DNA of 13,142 nucleotides from Hondaea fermentalgiana (GCA_014084085.1 NPFB01000178.1:85035-98176); one strand, 5' to 3'; positions 1 to 8,098 are shown, counted from the stretch's first letter. Notes: generated by a model not told the origin, from the sequence alone. Numbers and translations are program-made.

Positions 1-51
<51 letters not shown>
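1..51 (+). repeat. (CAG)17 microsatellite, in frame with the PP2C gene
   Basis: Seventeen perfect CAG units start at the window edge, so the tract may be longer. It is followed by an interrupted CAA/CAG/AAG stretch to about position 78. The frame CAG = Gln is the same as that of the phosphatase ATG at 118, and there is no stop between 1 and 117. It could therefore encode a polyglutamine tract at the N terminus of a longer phosphatase, or lie in its 5' UTR. Confidence 0.97.
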
Positions 52-56
<5 letters not shown>

Positions 57-117
57 AAAGCAACAGCAACAAAAGCAAGGCGGAAGTCAAGGCCAGGGTA
101 GCAAGCAAGCAAGCACA

Positions 118-1548
118 ATGGAGGTCCAAGACGACAGCGTGCACAGCACCGTGGCCGGCCTGCGCAAGGCGGAGAACCTCGGCGGCAAGCTCAAGGGCTC
201 GCTCGGGTCCCTGCGCAGGTCGCTCCCCCGCGGACTCGGCGGCATGAGCGCACAGAGCATGCGGTCCATGAGCAAGTCCAGCGGCGCAAGCCTCGTGTCC
301 GAGGAACTCATGCCCGAACAGGCGACCGGCTTCGGCCCGCACAGGTCCTTCAGTAGGCCCGAGGGACGCGGCGAGCTCGGCAAGATGGTCTCCCACCAGT
401 ACGACGCATCCTCGCTTCAGTACGGCGTCGCCCAGGCCATGGGCAAGAAAGACCAGGACCGCTACGACGTCCGTCTCGGCAACGAAGACGGCGAGGATGT
501 CCACTACTTTGGCGTCTTTGACGGCCACGGCACATCTGCTCTCGCCGCCGATATCTGCGTCGGCAAACTCTACGACGCCGTCGCATCCTACGACAAGCGC
601 GCGCGCGGCTCCTCGGCAGGCCTCGACAGCAGCCTCGACGGCGACGAGGAGGACTCTGTGGGACCCCTCGAGGAGCAGGACCTCGCCTCGCTCGCATCAT
701 CAATGACGCGCCAGCACGCGCCCATGACAATGCCCAGCGACGAGGCCATCGCATACGCATACAACCGCATGGACGAGTACGTCCGCGCATCGAGGCACGC
801 CGAGCCCCGCTCCGGTACCTGCGCCGTTACCGTCTTTGTCGAGTCGGAGCCCGCAGCAAACCTCCTCGACGACGACGCCGCAAGCGATGAGACGCAGTGC
901 AAGGCCGCGTGGTGCGGCGACTGCCGCGCCATCATGATTACCCAGGACGGGTCCGTCGATCAGCTCACGCTCGACCACCGCATCGAGGTCAACGACCCCG
1001 AGCGCGTCCGCATCGAAGAGGCTGACCACGCACCCCGCAGTGGCCTCCTCGAGAGCGAGCTCTGGCGCCGCGAGACGGAGCGCGCATCCCGTTCGGGCGA
1101 GGTTCTTCGCCCACACTCGTTTATTGGCCGCCGCCACCTCAATGGTGTGCCGGTCGGCCCCGCCGTCGTCTTTAGCCACTCGGGCGGCGTCTCTCTTCAG
1201 GTGACACGCAGCATCGGCGATACCTATGCCGCTCGCAGCGTTATTGCCGAGCCAGACATTGTTTCCTTTTCCATTCCCCGCGGCGAATACGCGCGCTTCG
1301 TCCTCGCTTCCGATGGTATCTTTGAGGTGCTCGACACCCAGGATGTCGCGCGCTTCGTCGCCAAGATTGGCTCCCCCGCAAAGGCGGCCGCCAAGCTCGC
1401 CGCCCACGCCAAGCAGAAGCGTCTTTATGGCGGCATGGCACCCGACGATATCACCGCAGTTGTGGTTGACATTAACCCTATGATGCGCCGCAACTTTAAG
1501 CCGGGAAATCTCAGCAAGGCTTCGCGCCTCTTGTCGGCTTTCAAGTAA
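118..1548 (+). CDS. PP2C-family (PPM) Ser/Thr protein phosphatase; start uncertain, ORF open to the left edge
   Basis: This is a metal-dependent Ser/Thr phosphatase of the PPM/PP2C family, 476 aa from this ATG. Motifs in order: KDQDRY (111-116, in place of the usual MEDR motif); FGVFDGHG (131-138), with the metal-binding Asp at 135; GTCAVTVF (233-240); WCGDCRA (265-271), the GDSRA-type strand; LTLDH (283-287); VTRSIGD (362-368); LASDGIFEVLD (396-406); and DDITAVVVD (443-451), the final metal-binding Asp region. All metal-coordinating acidic positions seem present, so it should be active. An acidic Ser/Gly-rich insertion (about 162-195) and an Arg-rich insertion (about 305-350) interrupt the core. 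The N-terminal ~95 residues are basic and Ser-rich, with no signal peptide. The ATG has a good context (ACA before it, G after), but the frame stays open to base 1 through the CAG tract, so the true start may lie outside the window. The substrate is unknown. Convergent with the LIS1 gene. Confidence 0.93.
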   Translation: MEVQDDSVHSTVAGLRKAENLGGKLKGSLGSLRRSLPRGLGGMSAQSMRSMSKSSGASLVSEELMPEQATGFGPHRSFSRPEGRGELGKMVSHQYDASSLQYGVAQAMGKKDQDRYDVRLGNEDGEDVHYFGVFDGHGTSALAADICVGKLYDAVASYDKRARGSSAGLDSSLDGDEEDSVGPLEEQDLASLASSMTRQHAPMTMPSDEAIAYAYNRMDEYVRASRHAEPRSGTCAVTVFVESEPAANLLDDDAASDETQCKAAWCGDCRAIMITQDGSVDQLTLDHRIEVNDPERVRIEEADHAPRSGLLESELWRRETERASRSGEVLRPHSFIGRRHLNGVPVGPAVVFSHSGGVSLQVTRSIGDTYAARSVIAEPDIVSFSIPRGEYARFVLASDGIFEVLDTQDVARFVAKIGSPAKAAAKLAAHAKQKRLYGGMAPDDITAVVVDINPMMRRNFKPGNLSKASRLLSAFK

Positions 1549-2136
1549 ACGAGCAGCAGACCCCTTATGTCCACATCCAACAAAGGAAAAGAAAAGAAAA
1601 GAGAAAAGAACTGCGCCGCAAACAAACGGCACAGTCTGATTCTCTTTTCTTTTCTTTTTTCCGAAATGATGACGGGCCAAGGGTCTTGCACTTGTGCGCC
1701 AACGACTCCCTCTGACTATTGTGTAAACCATTCCTATACGCTCCACTCCAACTCGTCAAACGATCGCGTCCATTATACCCTTTCCCAGATCAATCTGTAA
1801 ATTTCTGTTCACATTCTCACACTTTGTCTTTTTCTTTTTTGTTGTTGTTGATTTACACTTGCTTGCTTGTCTGCCTGGCTGACTGTGACTGACCGAACCG
1901 CAATGGCAGCGCGAACCAGGCGAAAAGCGAGCACGCCAAAAGAAACCAAAAAGAATGTCCTTCTCATCCCAACCCCTTTGATCAAAGAATGAAAGTCGTC
2001 ATCAACCACGAGATCCGTCCATCCCGTCGATCCAAAAGGCGGTGGCAGGGCTGAGAGCTGACAAGAATCAATTTCACTTTTACATTATCTTTTTTCTCCC
2101 CTCGACTGACCCAAAGGGCCACAATTCACGATTGTT
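1549..2136. other. Convergent intergenic region (3' UTRs of PP2C and LIS1)
   Basis: I see no convincing gene. The stretch holds the polypurine hairpin at 1585-1662, a T-rich run with GTT repeats near 1828-1852 and a short CTTG repeat near 1858-1870. Short ORFs on both strands have low-complexity or random-looking translations. It probably contains the 3' UTRs and polyadenylation sites of both flanking genes. Confidence 0.7.
1585..1662 (+). repeat. Polypurine/polypyrimidine inverted repeat (hairpin) in the PP2C 3' region
   Basis: The left arm (1585-1605, GGAAAAG-type repeats ending GAGAA) and the right arm (1640-1662) are reverse complements: 19 consecutive matches, a 2-nt bulge, then two G:C pairs. 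The loop of about 34 nt (1606-1639) contains CTGCGCCGC. It begins 36 nt after the phosphatase stop codon. A role in transcript 3' processing or stability is inference. Confidence 0.8.
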
Positions 2137-3537
2137 CTACACGCTCGCAGAGGCCGGAGCCGCAGCCCAGAGCGCCACCTCGGTGTCAACGCTACCCGTG
2201 GCCACAAGCGCAAGTTTAGGATGGGGCGCCATGGACGTAATAAAGTGCGAGTGTGCATTCGCGACCGTGCGCACGCAACGCTGCTGCTCAAGATCCCAAA
2301 TGCGCACAGACTTGTCCTCCGAGGCCGTGAGCAGGTACTTGCCATGCGGCTGAAAGGCCACGGCGCGAACCCAGTTGTCGTGACCCGTCAAGGTCATGAG
2401 ACAGACACCAGTCGCGACCTGCCACACCTTGACAGTGCGGTCACGCGAGCCCGACACCACGTATGCAGCGCCGCCCGCCTGTGCCTGGTCCGCGTGGTTG
2501 TTGCTCAGATGCTGCGGCGCGCGAGGTGGCTGCGCAGCGTCGTGGCCAGCGCCATTGGCTTGCAGCGGACCAAGCCCCTTGGTCAACGCCTTGTCCGCGG
2601 TCGCCGACGAAAAAGCCACGGCCTCCACCACGTGCTCGTGACCCCGAAGCCTCTCCAGGAGCTCGCCGCCTGCGGCGGCCGCCAAGTTCCAAAGAATCAC
2701 CGACTGATCGCTCGAGCACGTGGCCAGCAGACTCGAACCTCGGTGCACGGCCAGCTTGCGAACCCAGTCGTCGTGGCCCGTGAGCGTGCGCAGACAATAC
2801 CCGCTAGTCGAGTCCCAAACCTTGATGGTCTTGTCGCGCGAGCACGAAACGAGCTGCTGCGGATTCTCCGGCAAGAAGCTTATGCCCGTCACGTTGTGGT
2901 CGTGGCCCATGAGCGTGCGCACGCACTCTTGCGAGCCACCGGGGGCAAAATCCCACAATTTGATGCTCATGTCCGCGCTGCAGCTCGCCAGCAGACTCCC
3001 ATCCCCATTGAAAGCGACATCCTGGACGACATTTGTGTGTCCCTTGAGCGTGCGCTCAAATTCGCCCGTCTCAAAGTCCCAAAGTTTGAGCGAAGCGTCC
3101 TCGGACGCCGACACGAGCATGTTGAAACGTGGGTGGAAACAGACGCATGTCACGGGCGCGCGGTGCCCCTGCAGACGCGCACGGCTCGTCGTCTTGAGCA
3201 CATACGTCTCGCCGGCCCGGAGACCATCCGGACCGCCGCCGCCAGCTCCGCCATTGCTTCCGCCCGCGTAGCCGAATCCCCCGGCCTTGCGCTCGGCCTC
3301 GAGGTCCTTGACCTTTTGCTCCAGGTCCAAGACTTTGCGCTGCAGTCTTACGACCGAGGTCCACTTTCGCTCCAACAGCGGTGTACCCTTGGCCGCTGCA
3401 GGTGCTTCTGCGTTCTCGTCGTCAAGCCCGAACGCAGCGCTCAGGGCCTTGGCTGCGTCCCTGAACTGATCATCCGATGCCAAGTAGTCCACCATGGCCT
3501 TGTGCAGCTCATTGCGTTGCTTCTCCGTCAAGACCAT
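2137..3537 (-). CDS. LIS1 / PAFAH1B1 / NudF homologue, dynein-regulatory WD40 protein
   Basis: This is a LIS1-family protein, a cytosolic regulator of cytoplasmic dynein. From the chosen Met it is 466 aa, against about 410 for animal LIS1. It shows the family layout: an N-terminal LisH dimerisation motif starting MVLTEKQRNELHKAMVDYL (1-19); a short coiled coil with the hallmark LLERKWTSVVRLQRKV (54-69); a Gly-rich linker (about 86-110); then seven WD40 blades, with W-containing blade ends at about 152-154, 194-196, 240-242, 282-284, 371-373, 413-415 and 456-458. Blades 1-3 carry LIS1 signatures such as GHRAPVTCVCFHP, SASEDASLKLWDFETGEFERTLKGHT and SCSADMSIKLWDF. An Ala/Gln/Asn-rich insertion (about 310-357) sits between blades 4 and 5, where animal LIS1 also has a loop. 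The frame is open 20 codons further to 3597, but the family begins at this MVL, and the extra residues come from a 23-bp duplication. Its presence suits an organism with dynein and probably flagellated stages. Confidence 0.96.
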   Translation of the reverse strand: MVLTEKQRNELHKAMVDYLASDDQFRDAAKALSAAFGLDDENAEAPAAAKGTPLLERKWTSVVRLQRKVLDLEQKVKDLEAERKAGGFGYAGGSNGGAGGGGPDGLRAGETYVLKTTSRARLQGHRAPVTCVCFHPRFNMLVSASEDASLKLWDFETGEFERTLKGHTNVVQDVAFNGDGSLLASCSADMSIKLWDFAPGGSQECVRTLMGHDHNVTGISFLPENPQQLVSCSRDKTIKVWDSTSGYCLRTLTGHDDWVRKLAVHRGSSLLATCSSDQSVILWNLAAAAGGELLERLRGHEHVVEAVAFSSATADKALTKGLGPLQANGAGHDAAQPPRAPQHLSNNHADQAQAGGAAYVVSGSRDRTVKVWQVATGVCLMTLTGHDNWVRAVAFQPHGKYLLTASEDKSVRIWDLEQQRCVRTVANAHSHFITSMAPHPKLALVATGSVDTEVALWAAAPASASV

Positions 3538-4603
3538 CTTTGCCAAGCCACCGAGTCGTGAATGGCCTCGCCACCGCGTCGTGAATGGCCTCGCCACGTA
3601 TCGTCACCCCACGGCACGGCACAGTAAGGTGACGACGCAAGCTTAATGCACGCGCTGCGCCCGAACAAGCGCACGCGCTGCGCCGTGTCAAGGAGGAAAC
3701 CGTCGTCGGCGTCCTCCTCGGTCTCGCCCTCGCCGACCGATCAAGGTGAACCCTTGCTGCGCAACGACTGGTCACGCGCAGGGATCGAGCCGCTCGGCAG
3801 TCCGTCGCACAAACCCACGTTCCCGCGGCTCCTCGCGTCCAACGCCCCCAGCAACGATGCGCACGGCAAGGCGTATCGACACGGCAACAACGCGCGCTGC
3901 TGCGCTTTGCCGCTCGGTTGGCTGTTTGCTCGGTTGCAAAGAACACAGAAAAATAGCCAGGAGAACAGAACACAGGGTCTGGCCCACGGCAGCTCGAGTG
4001 CCGCGGGGGTGTATCCTCGACGGGACCTCGCGTCCACCACGATCCCGGAGAACCAAGGTTCTCTTCCACCATTTTTCGTTGGAAGAGACGCTCTCCTGGG
4101 AAACAGTTTCAATTCTTATTTTTTCAGCCTCTCAAGAGGCCCTCCCCTTTCCTTGCCTTGCTGGCTCTGTCCGCCCTCGTAGGACACAGAATACGGATCA
4201 TCAAGAGATGATTTTGCAGTGCCAGTGATTATGGCAGCAATTTTGAGGAGAGAGAGACCGGAAAGGAACCAACAAGGATCCAAAAGATGAATCTATTGCG
4301 CGCAAGAGTCCGAAGGCCACACTCACTCACGCCTTGGGTTGTTCACAACAAAGACTGACTGACTTGGTTTGGTTTGGTTGGAGTTTTTATTTTCATGCTA
4401 TACTTGGTCTGCACTGGTTGTCTGGCTGTCGATCGCGAAATTCAAGCAGAGAAATGCAAAATGATGTATGACGCAACAACGTCGGCTGCGGCTTGCTCGG
4501 CCCATCGACCTTGCGTTGAACTACTTGCCCCCTTGACGTAGCGCGCTTGACTATCATAACCTTTGGCGTCGTGGCATACATTGGGAAAACCTGGTACACA
4601 TTC
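3538..4603. other. Intergenic region between LIS1 and threonine dehydrogenase (LIS1 promoter, TDH 3' UTR)
   Basis: I see no convincing gene. An ORF spans 3646-4182 (+), but its translation is Ser/Pro/Arg-rich, and overlapping ORFs on the other strand have similar composition. The right part (about 4320-4385) has short repeats: (GACT)3 near 4353-4363 and TTGGT/TTTGG units near 4364-4380. I found no tRNA or rRNA signature. Confidence 0.6.
3551..3596. repeat. 23-bp tandem direct duplication just upstream of the LIS1 start
   Basis: Two adjacent 23-bp units (3551-3573 and 3574-3596) differ at one base (CCGAGTCG versus CCGCGTCG). They lie 14 bp upstream of the LIS1 ATG, in its 5' leader. If the upstream in-frame ATG were used they would encode a near-repeated peptide. 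Confidence 0.9.
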
Positions 4604-5731
4604 TCACTTGGCAATCTTCGCGTTGAGCTTGTGGAGCATGTCCTCGGTCATGGCGTCAATGTCAAAGTCCGGACGCCAGTGCCAGTCCTTGCGCGCCAGG
4701 CGGTCGTCGATGGATTGCGGCCAGGTATCCGCGATATCCTGACGAAAGTCCGGCGCATAGTCAATTTCAAACTCAGGAATGAACTTGCGGATCGACGCCG
4801 CGAGCTGCTCCGGCGTAAAGCTCATCGAAGTGATGTTGTACACGCGATCCGAGAGCGACTCTGAGGGGGCCTGCAAAAGCATCATCGTCGCCTTGAGGCA
4901 ATCCGGCATATACATCATGGGCAAGGCCGCGTCCTTGCGCAAGAAACTTGTATACCTGCGCTCCTCTAGCGCTTTGTAGTAAATCTCTACGGCATAGTCC
5001 GTGGTGCCGCCGCCCGGTAGCGTCTCGGAGGAAATTACGCCCGGGTAGCGAAGCGAACGAAAATCAACGCCATACCGTTGGTGGTAGTATGACCCCAAGA
5101 GCTCCATGTAGATTTTCGTAATGCCATAAATGGTGGTGGGTCGCATCACCGTCAGATCCGGAGTATCGGTCTTGGGCGTCGAGGGGCCAAAGACGGCGAT
5201 TGTGCTCGGCGCGAAAACCCTCAAGTCGTTATCGCGGGCCACCTCGAGGACATTCTCCATGCCGCGCGTATTGATGCGCAGCGCTAGCTGCGGATTCTTT
5301 TCGCCAATGGCGCTCAACATCGATGCGTTGTGCACAATCATGTCGATGCCGTTCTCCAGCGCAATGCGCGAGAGGGCATCCTTTTGCATGACATCGCAGT
5401 ACACAAAGGGCCCGCTTGGGCTGCCATTACCGCCGTTGCCGCCTTTGCTGCGACGCGGCGTGCGAATGTCGGACGCAATGACGTTATCGACGCCGTATTC
5501 CTCTTGAAGGTAGGGCACAAGCTCCTGGCCAATCTGTCCCGAGGCGCCCGTCACGAGGACCCGCGTCGTGGCCTCGGCCTGCCGCGCCCGCGACGCCTCG
5601 CCGGGGTACCCAAAGCTAAAGGCGCGCTGCACCGTCTGCGGCTCGCGCGGCGCGCCGCTGCCGCCGCCCGCGCTGCCGCCGCTGAGGAAGCGTCTTCCCG
5701 AGACGCGTCCCAGAGCCCGCATGTTGCGCAT
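4604..5731 (-). CDS. L-threonine 3-dehydrogenase, mitochondrial-type (extended SDR / epimerase fold)
   Basis: This enzyme would oxidise L-threonine with NAD+ to 2-amino-3-ketobutyrate, the first step of the threonine-to-glycine plus acetyl-CoA route. From the chosen Met it is 375 aa. It has the Rossmann motif [12 protein letters not shown] (60-71), an Asp ending strand 2 (SDIRTP), HNASMLSA (134-141), [10 protein letters not shown] (174-183) with the SDR Ser/Thr, and the YxxxK pair at Tyr202/Lys206 (YGITK). The family signatures [32 protein letters not shown] and [14 protein letters not shown] follow. The first ~25 residues ([20 protein letters not shown]) are Arg-rich and lack acidic residues, as in a mitochondrial presequence. 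The ORF extends upstream to 6082, but that part is translated simple-sequence DNA, so I start at 5731; the Met three codons later is an alternative. A Gly/Asn/Ser insertion (about 94-107) is lineage-specific. Confidence 0.93.
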   Translation of the reverse strand: MRNMRALGRVSGRRFLSGGSAGGGSGAPREPQTVQRAFSFGYPGEASRARQAEATTRVLVTGASGQIGQELVPYLQEEYGVDNVIASDIRTPRRSKGGNGGNGSPSGPFVYCDVMQKDALSRIALENGIDMIVHNASMLSAIGEKNPQLALRINTRGMENVLEVARDNDLRVFAPSTIAVFGPSTPKTDTPDLTVMRPTTIYGITKIYMELLGSYYHQRYGVDFRSLRYPGVISSETLPGGGTTDYAVEIYYKALEERRYTSFLRKDAALPMMYMPDCLKATMMLLQAPSESLSDRVYNITSMSFTPEQLAASIRKFIPEFEIDYAPDFRQDIADTWPQSIDDRLARKDWHWRPDFDIDAMTEDMLHKLNAKIAK

Positions 5732-5856
5732 GCCCTTTCCAGAGGGCCAAGCTAGTTCCTGGCCGACGACCTCGGACCCGCACGCCGCTGCCGGCCGATG
5801 GTTTGGTGGGGCTGCGTCCCGAGTCCGAGCTCTGCGGCCAGCTCGTCTCCGCAGAA

Positions 5857-5883
5857 CGAGCGAGCGAGCGAGCGAGCGAGCGA
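5857..5883. repeat. (CGAG)n microsatellite
   Basis: Six to seven perfect CGAG units lie upstream of the threonine dehydrogenase start. If translated from an upstream Met they would give Arg-Ser-Leu-Ala repeats. A related GCGAGCGAG run lies near 6101-6115. Confidence 0.95.
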
Positions 5884-5916
5884 ATGCACGGACGATGGGC
5901 TGACTGATTGATTGCT

Positions 5917-5932
5917 CGATCGATCGATCGAT
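5917..5932. repeat. (CGAT)4 microsatellite flanked by TGATTG repeats
   Basis: Four perfect CGAT units, flanked on both sides by TGACTGATTG-type sequence (about 5901-5942), form a short simple-sequence island in the leader or promoter of the dehydrogenase gene. Confidence 0.9.
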
Positions 5933-6228
5933 TGACTGATTGCTGCTGGTCGACATGTGAGATGCCAGTGGCAAGCAACTTGTGCCGGTCCAGGAGACTT
6001 CTCGCGGTGCCGAGATCTGCCGTGAAAATCGCAGCTTTTGTGGCACGCTCAGCGGGCTGAGGCAGGCACGGACATTGGCCAAGAAGAGGTGCCGGGAAGG
6101 GGGCGAGCGAGCGAGGGAAAGCGGTCCGTTGGCCGCGAGCGGATGAGGCCGGAGAAGTGCGCAAGATTTATTGATGCAGGCCCAACGATGGGACTGGACT
6201 CCTGCTAGCAGCAGCAGACGCGATGAGG

Positions 6229-6250
6229 TGACGTCGAATCAATTGATTCG
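6229..6250. promoter_or_regulatory. CRE-like TGACGTC site abutting a perfect 16-bp palindrome
   Basis: TGACGTC (6229-6235) is seven of eight bases of the bZIP/CREB-type site TGACGTCA. It overlaps by one base the perfect palindrome CGAATCAATTGATTCG (6235-6250). A TATA-like TATAAG lies about 20 bp to the right. The position between divergent genes suggests a transcription-factor binding region. The palindrome is seen directly; its function is inferred. Confidence 0.5.
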
Positions 6251-6752
6251 GTCATTTGGGAAAACGGACAGTATAAGCGCAAAGAGCCAAGGCAGTACGC
6301 ATGTGCCGCGAAGAACAGCTCGCGGGCGATAAGGAGCTTGAGCAAGCGACGATTGGTATGATAGTCACCTCTGGCGCGGTCGTGACAATCTTATTGGTGG
6401 GTGCCACCGTCAGTGCTTGGAGCGAGTTTTCTTGTACATGCTACGTTGGCCAATGGCGAGGAAAAAAAACAAGAGACCAAGAGGCTCTTCGCCAGCCAAG
6501 ACTAGGCCTATCCCCAGGCACCTTGTGGTTCAAGACCGATCTTCACTATTTTACCAATACAGATAATCCGCCGCAAATTTTCTTCTGCCACTGCTGCAAA
6601 AGACCTAGTACTACTACTAGGCCTAGGCCAAGAAGTCAAGGGCAGAGAGGCAAAGAGGCAGAGGCAGAGACAGCCAGGCTTCACTGTCAGTCACCCAAGA
6701 CGTCGAGCGCGTTCAACGCGGCCGTACGCCCGAGCTGTCAAGGGACCCGCGC

Positions 6753-6791
6753 GAAGAGGAGAGGAGAGGAGAGAAGAGGAGAGAGGAAAAG
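6753..6791. repeat. Polypurine GAGGA tract, left arm of an inverted repeat around the FMN reductase gene
   Basis: A 39-base nearly pure purine tract lies upstream of the FMN reductase start. Its core AGGAGAGGAGAGAAGAG (6762-6778) is the exact reverse complement of 7580-7596, just after that gene's stop codon. Confidence 0.85.
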
Positions 6792-6812
6792 TCGGCAGGC
6801 TCTTCTCCACTT

Positions 6813-6842
6813 CAAGTGCAAGCGCAAGCGCAAGCGCAAACG
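6813..6842 (+). repeat. Hexamer repeat (CAAGCG-type, five units) in the FMN reductase leader
   Basis: Five consecutive hexamers read CAAGTG, CAAGCG three times, then CAAACG. The array ends 20 bp before the ATG at 6863, so it probably lies in the 5' UTR. Confidence 0.85.
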
Positions 6843-6862
6843 TCAACCCCGCGCAGACGACA

Positions 6863-7552
6863 ATGAAGGGTTGCTCGCAGGCGCAGCGCTTCTTGGTCTT
6901 CCTCGGGTCGACGCGGACCGTAGGGCCGCCCAAGCCGCCACGCGTAGGGGAGCGTGTGGCGAGGTTCTGTGCACAGAGCCTCGAGGCCCGCGGCCACAAC
7001 GTCGAGCTCATCGACCCGCTCGAGTGGCCCGCGACTGACGGCGAGACCGAGAGCTTCCGGCCGCACTTTAGCTTTGCCAAGGGCAAGGCTCCCGGACGAC
7101 TCGATGAGCTAGCGGAGCGCATCGAAAACGCCGATGGATACGTTGCTGTCAGCCCCGAGTACAATCACTCGATGTCGCCTGCGCTCGCCAATCTTCTCAA
7201 TCACTTTGGAAGCAGCAAATTCTCCTACAAACCGAGCCTCATTGCCGCATACTCGATGGGCCAGTGGGGCGGTGCTCGGGCTGCCGTCAACATGCGAACT
7301 TATTTTGGCGAGCTTGGATGCTTGTCCGTGTCGGCGCAGCTTCTCTTTCCAAAGGCGCATCTGATCTTTGACGAAAGCGGGGCTCTGCTTCCCGACGTCG
7401 ATCATCGTCAGTGGCATGGATATTGCGGCCGTGGCTTTGACCAGCTCGAGTGGTGGGCAGAGGCCACTGCGTCGCAGCGTGGTCGAATCGATCTTAGCGG
7501 AGCTGCTCTCACGCGGGATCCGGCTCAGCGCAATGCTCCTAAGAGTGCATAG
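6863..7552 (+). CDS. NADPH-dependent FMN reductase-like flavodoxin-fold oxidoreductase
   Basis: A 229-aa protein of the FMN_red family (flavodoxin-like fold; the family includes SsuE, ChrR/YieF-type quinone reductases, azoreductases and ArsH). It would pass electrons from NAD(P)H to bound FMN, then to free flavin, quinones or other acceptors. Visible motifs: strand 1 and phosphate loop FLVFLGSTR (10-18); VAVSPEYNHSMSPALANLLN (94-113), the family's SPEYN flavin-contact segment; and AYSMGQWGGARA (129-140), matching the third flavin-binding loop. The length is close to the usual ~180-200 aa plus a C-terminal extension (about 185-229) with Trp residues and a Lys-Ser-Ala end that is not a good peroxisomal signal. 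I see no signal peptide or membrane segment, so it is probably cytosolic. The ATG context (A at -3) is good. It lies 775 bp upstream of the GH31 gene on the same strand. The physiological acceptor cannot be read from sequence. Confidence 0.9.
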   Translation: MKGCSQAQRFLVFLGSTRTVGPPKPPRVGERVARFCAQSLEARGHNVELIDPLEWPATDGETESFRPHFSFAKGKAPGRLDELAERIENADGYVAVSPEYNHSMSPALANLLNHFGSSKFSYKPSLIAAYSMGQWGGARAAVNMRTYFGELGCLSVSAQLLFPKAHLIFDESGALLPDVDHRQWHGYCGRGFDQLEWWAEATASQRGRIDLSGAALTRDPAQRNAPKSA

Positions 7553-7569
7553 GCTCTGGTGTGGTGCAT

Positions 7570-7609
7570 TTCTCCTCTTCTCTTCTCTCCTCTCCTTTCT
7601 TTTCTTTTT
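7570..7609. repeat. Polypyrimidine tract, right arm of the inverted repeat around the FMN reductase gene
   Basis: A 40-base TC-rich tract begins 18 bp after the reductase stop codon. Bases 7580-7596 are the exact reverse complement of 6762-6778, so a transcript covering both could pair around the whole coding region. Confidence 0.85.
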
Positions 7610-8098
7610 GCCGACAATACTAGGGCAAAAGCATTGCATGGCGCGACGGAAGCATCGCTTTTGCTCATAAGGAAGGGAGAATTCACTACGTTGCATGCAC
7701 TCCCGCAGGACCAAACCGTAAAACAGAGTCGAACCTGCAATGACAATCTCATGCTGTCTGTACATAAATGCAACGAAAAGTAGAGCCTTTATGGCAGCCC
7801 ATCGCGTCCCTAAACGGGTAGCTCAACGCTTTGGCTAGGCCTTGGAGTAGAGTTTATGCAATGCAAAGGAACGTGCAGTTAGTTAGTTTTTTTTCTAAAA
7901 TTGTCAAGCTCTTGTGACAAGCTAGGCCTCGTCTATGCGGATGGGCATCAAGCGCGGCGCGCGTGGAGCCTGTTCTTGTGACCAGAAGAGGGGAAACTGG
8001 ACTGGGAACTGGATGAATGTATACACGGATTGGTTGCATGTTGTCCTGCGCGGACCGAGAGAAGAAGAGAAGAAATGGATTCTTCGCCTTTACGCCCC

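Larger units (their letters stand above)
5732..6862. other. Divergent intergenic region (TDH and FMN reductase promoters)
   Basis: It contains the (CGAG)n and (CGAT)n tracts, a CRE-like site with a palindrome (6229-6250), a TATA-like TATAAG near 6272, two TAGGCCTA octamers (6503-6510, 6618-6625), a polypurine tract and a hexamer repeat. An ORF from 6301 begins with about 50 codons that could encode one membrane segment, but its remainder is low-complexity. I do not call it a gene. Confidence 0.6.

Noticed and set aside
700..1746. 348-codon minus-strand ORF opposite the PP2C gene
   Set aside because: It is fully explained as the antisense shadow of a conserved phosphatase, and its left-over part translates the polypurine hairpin.
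2221..3561. 446-codon ORF on the plus strand, antisense to LIS1
   Set aside because: Its translation is Arg/His/Leu-rich with no domain, whereas the opposite strand gives a full LIS1 protein; it is a shadow of GC-rich coding sequence.
3646..4182. 178-codon plus-strand ORF between LIS1 and TDH
   Set aside because: Composition is Ser/Pro/Arg-rich without recognisable motif, and other frames there are open to similar lengths, so it looks like chance in GC-rich DNA.
4604..6082. Full 492-codon version of the threonine dehydrogenase
   Set aside because: The first 117 codons translate CGAG/CGAT repeats and promoter-like DNA; a Met followed by a presequence-like stretch at 5731 is a better start.
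7720..7800. tRNA-like TTCGA element (minus strand, near 7733)
   Set aside because: The would-be T-stem does not pair beyond two bases and no matching acceptor strand or anticodon arm is found.
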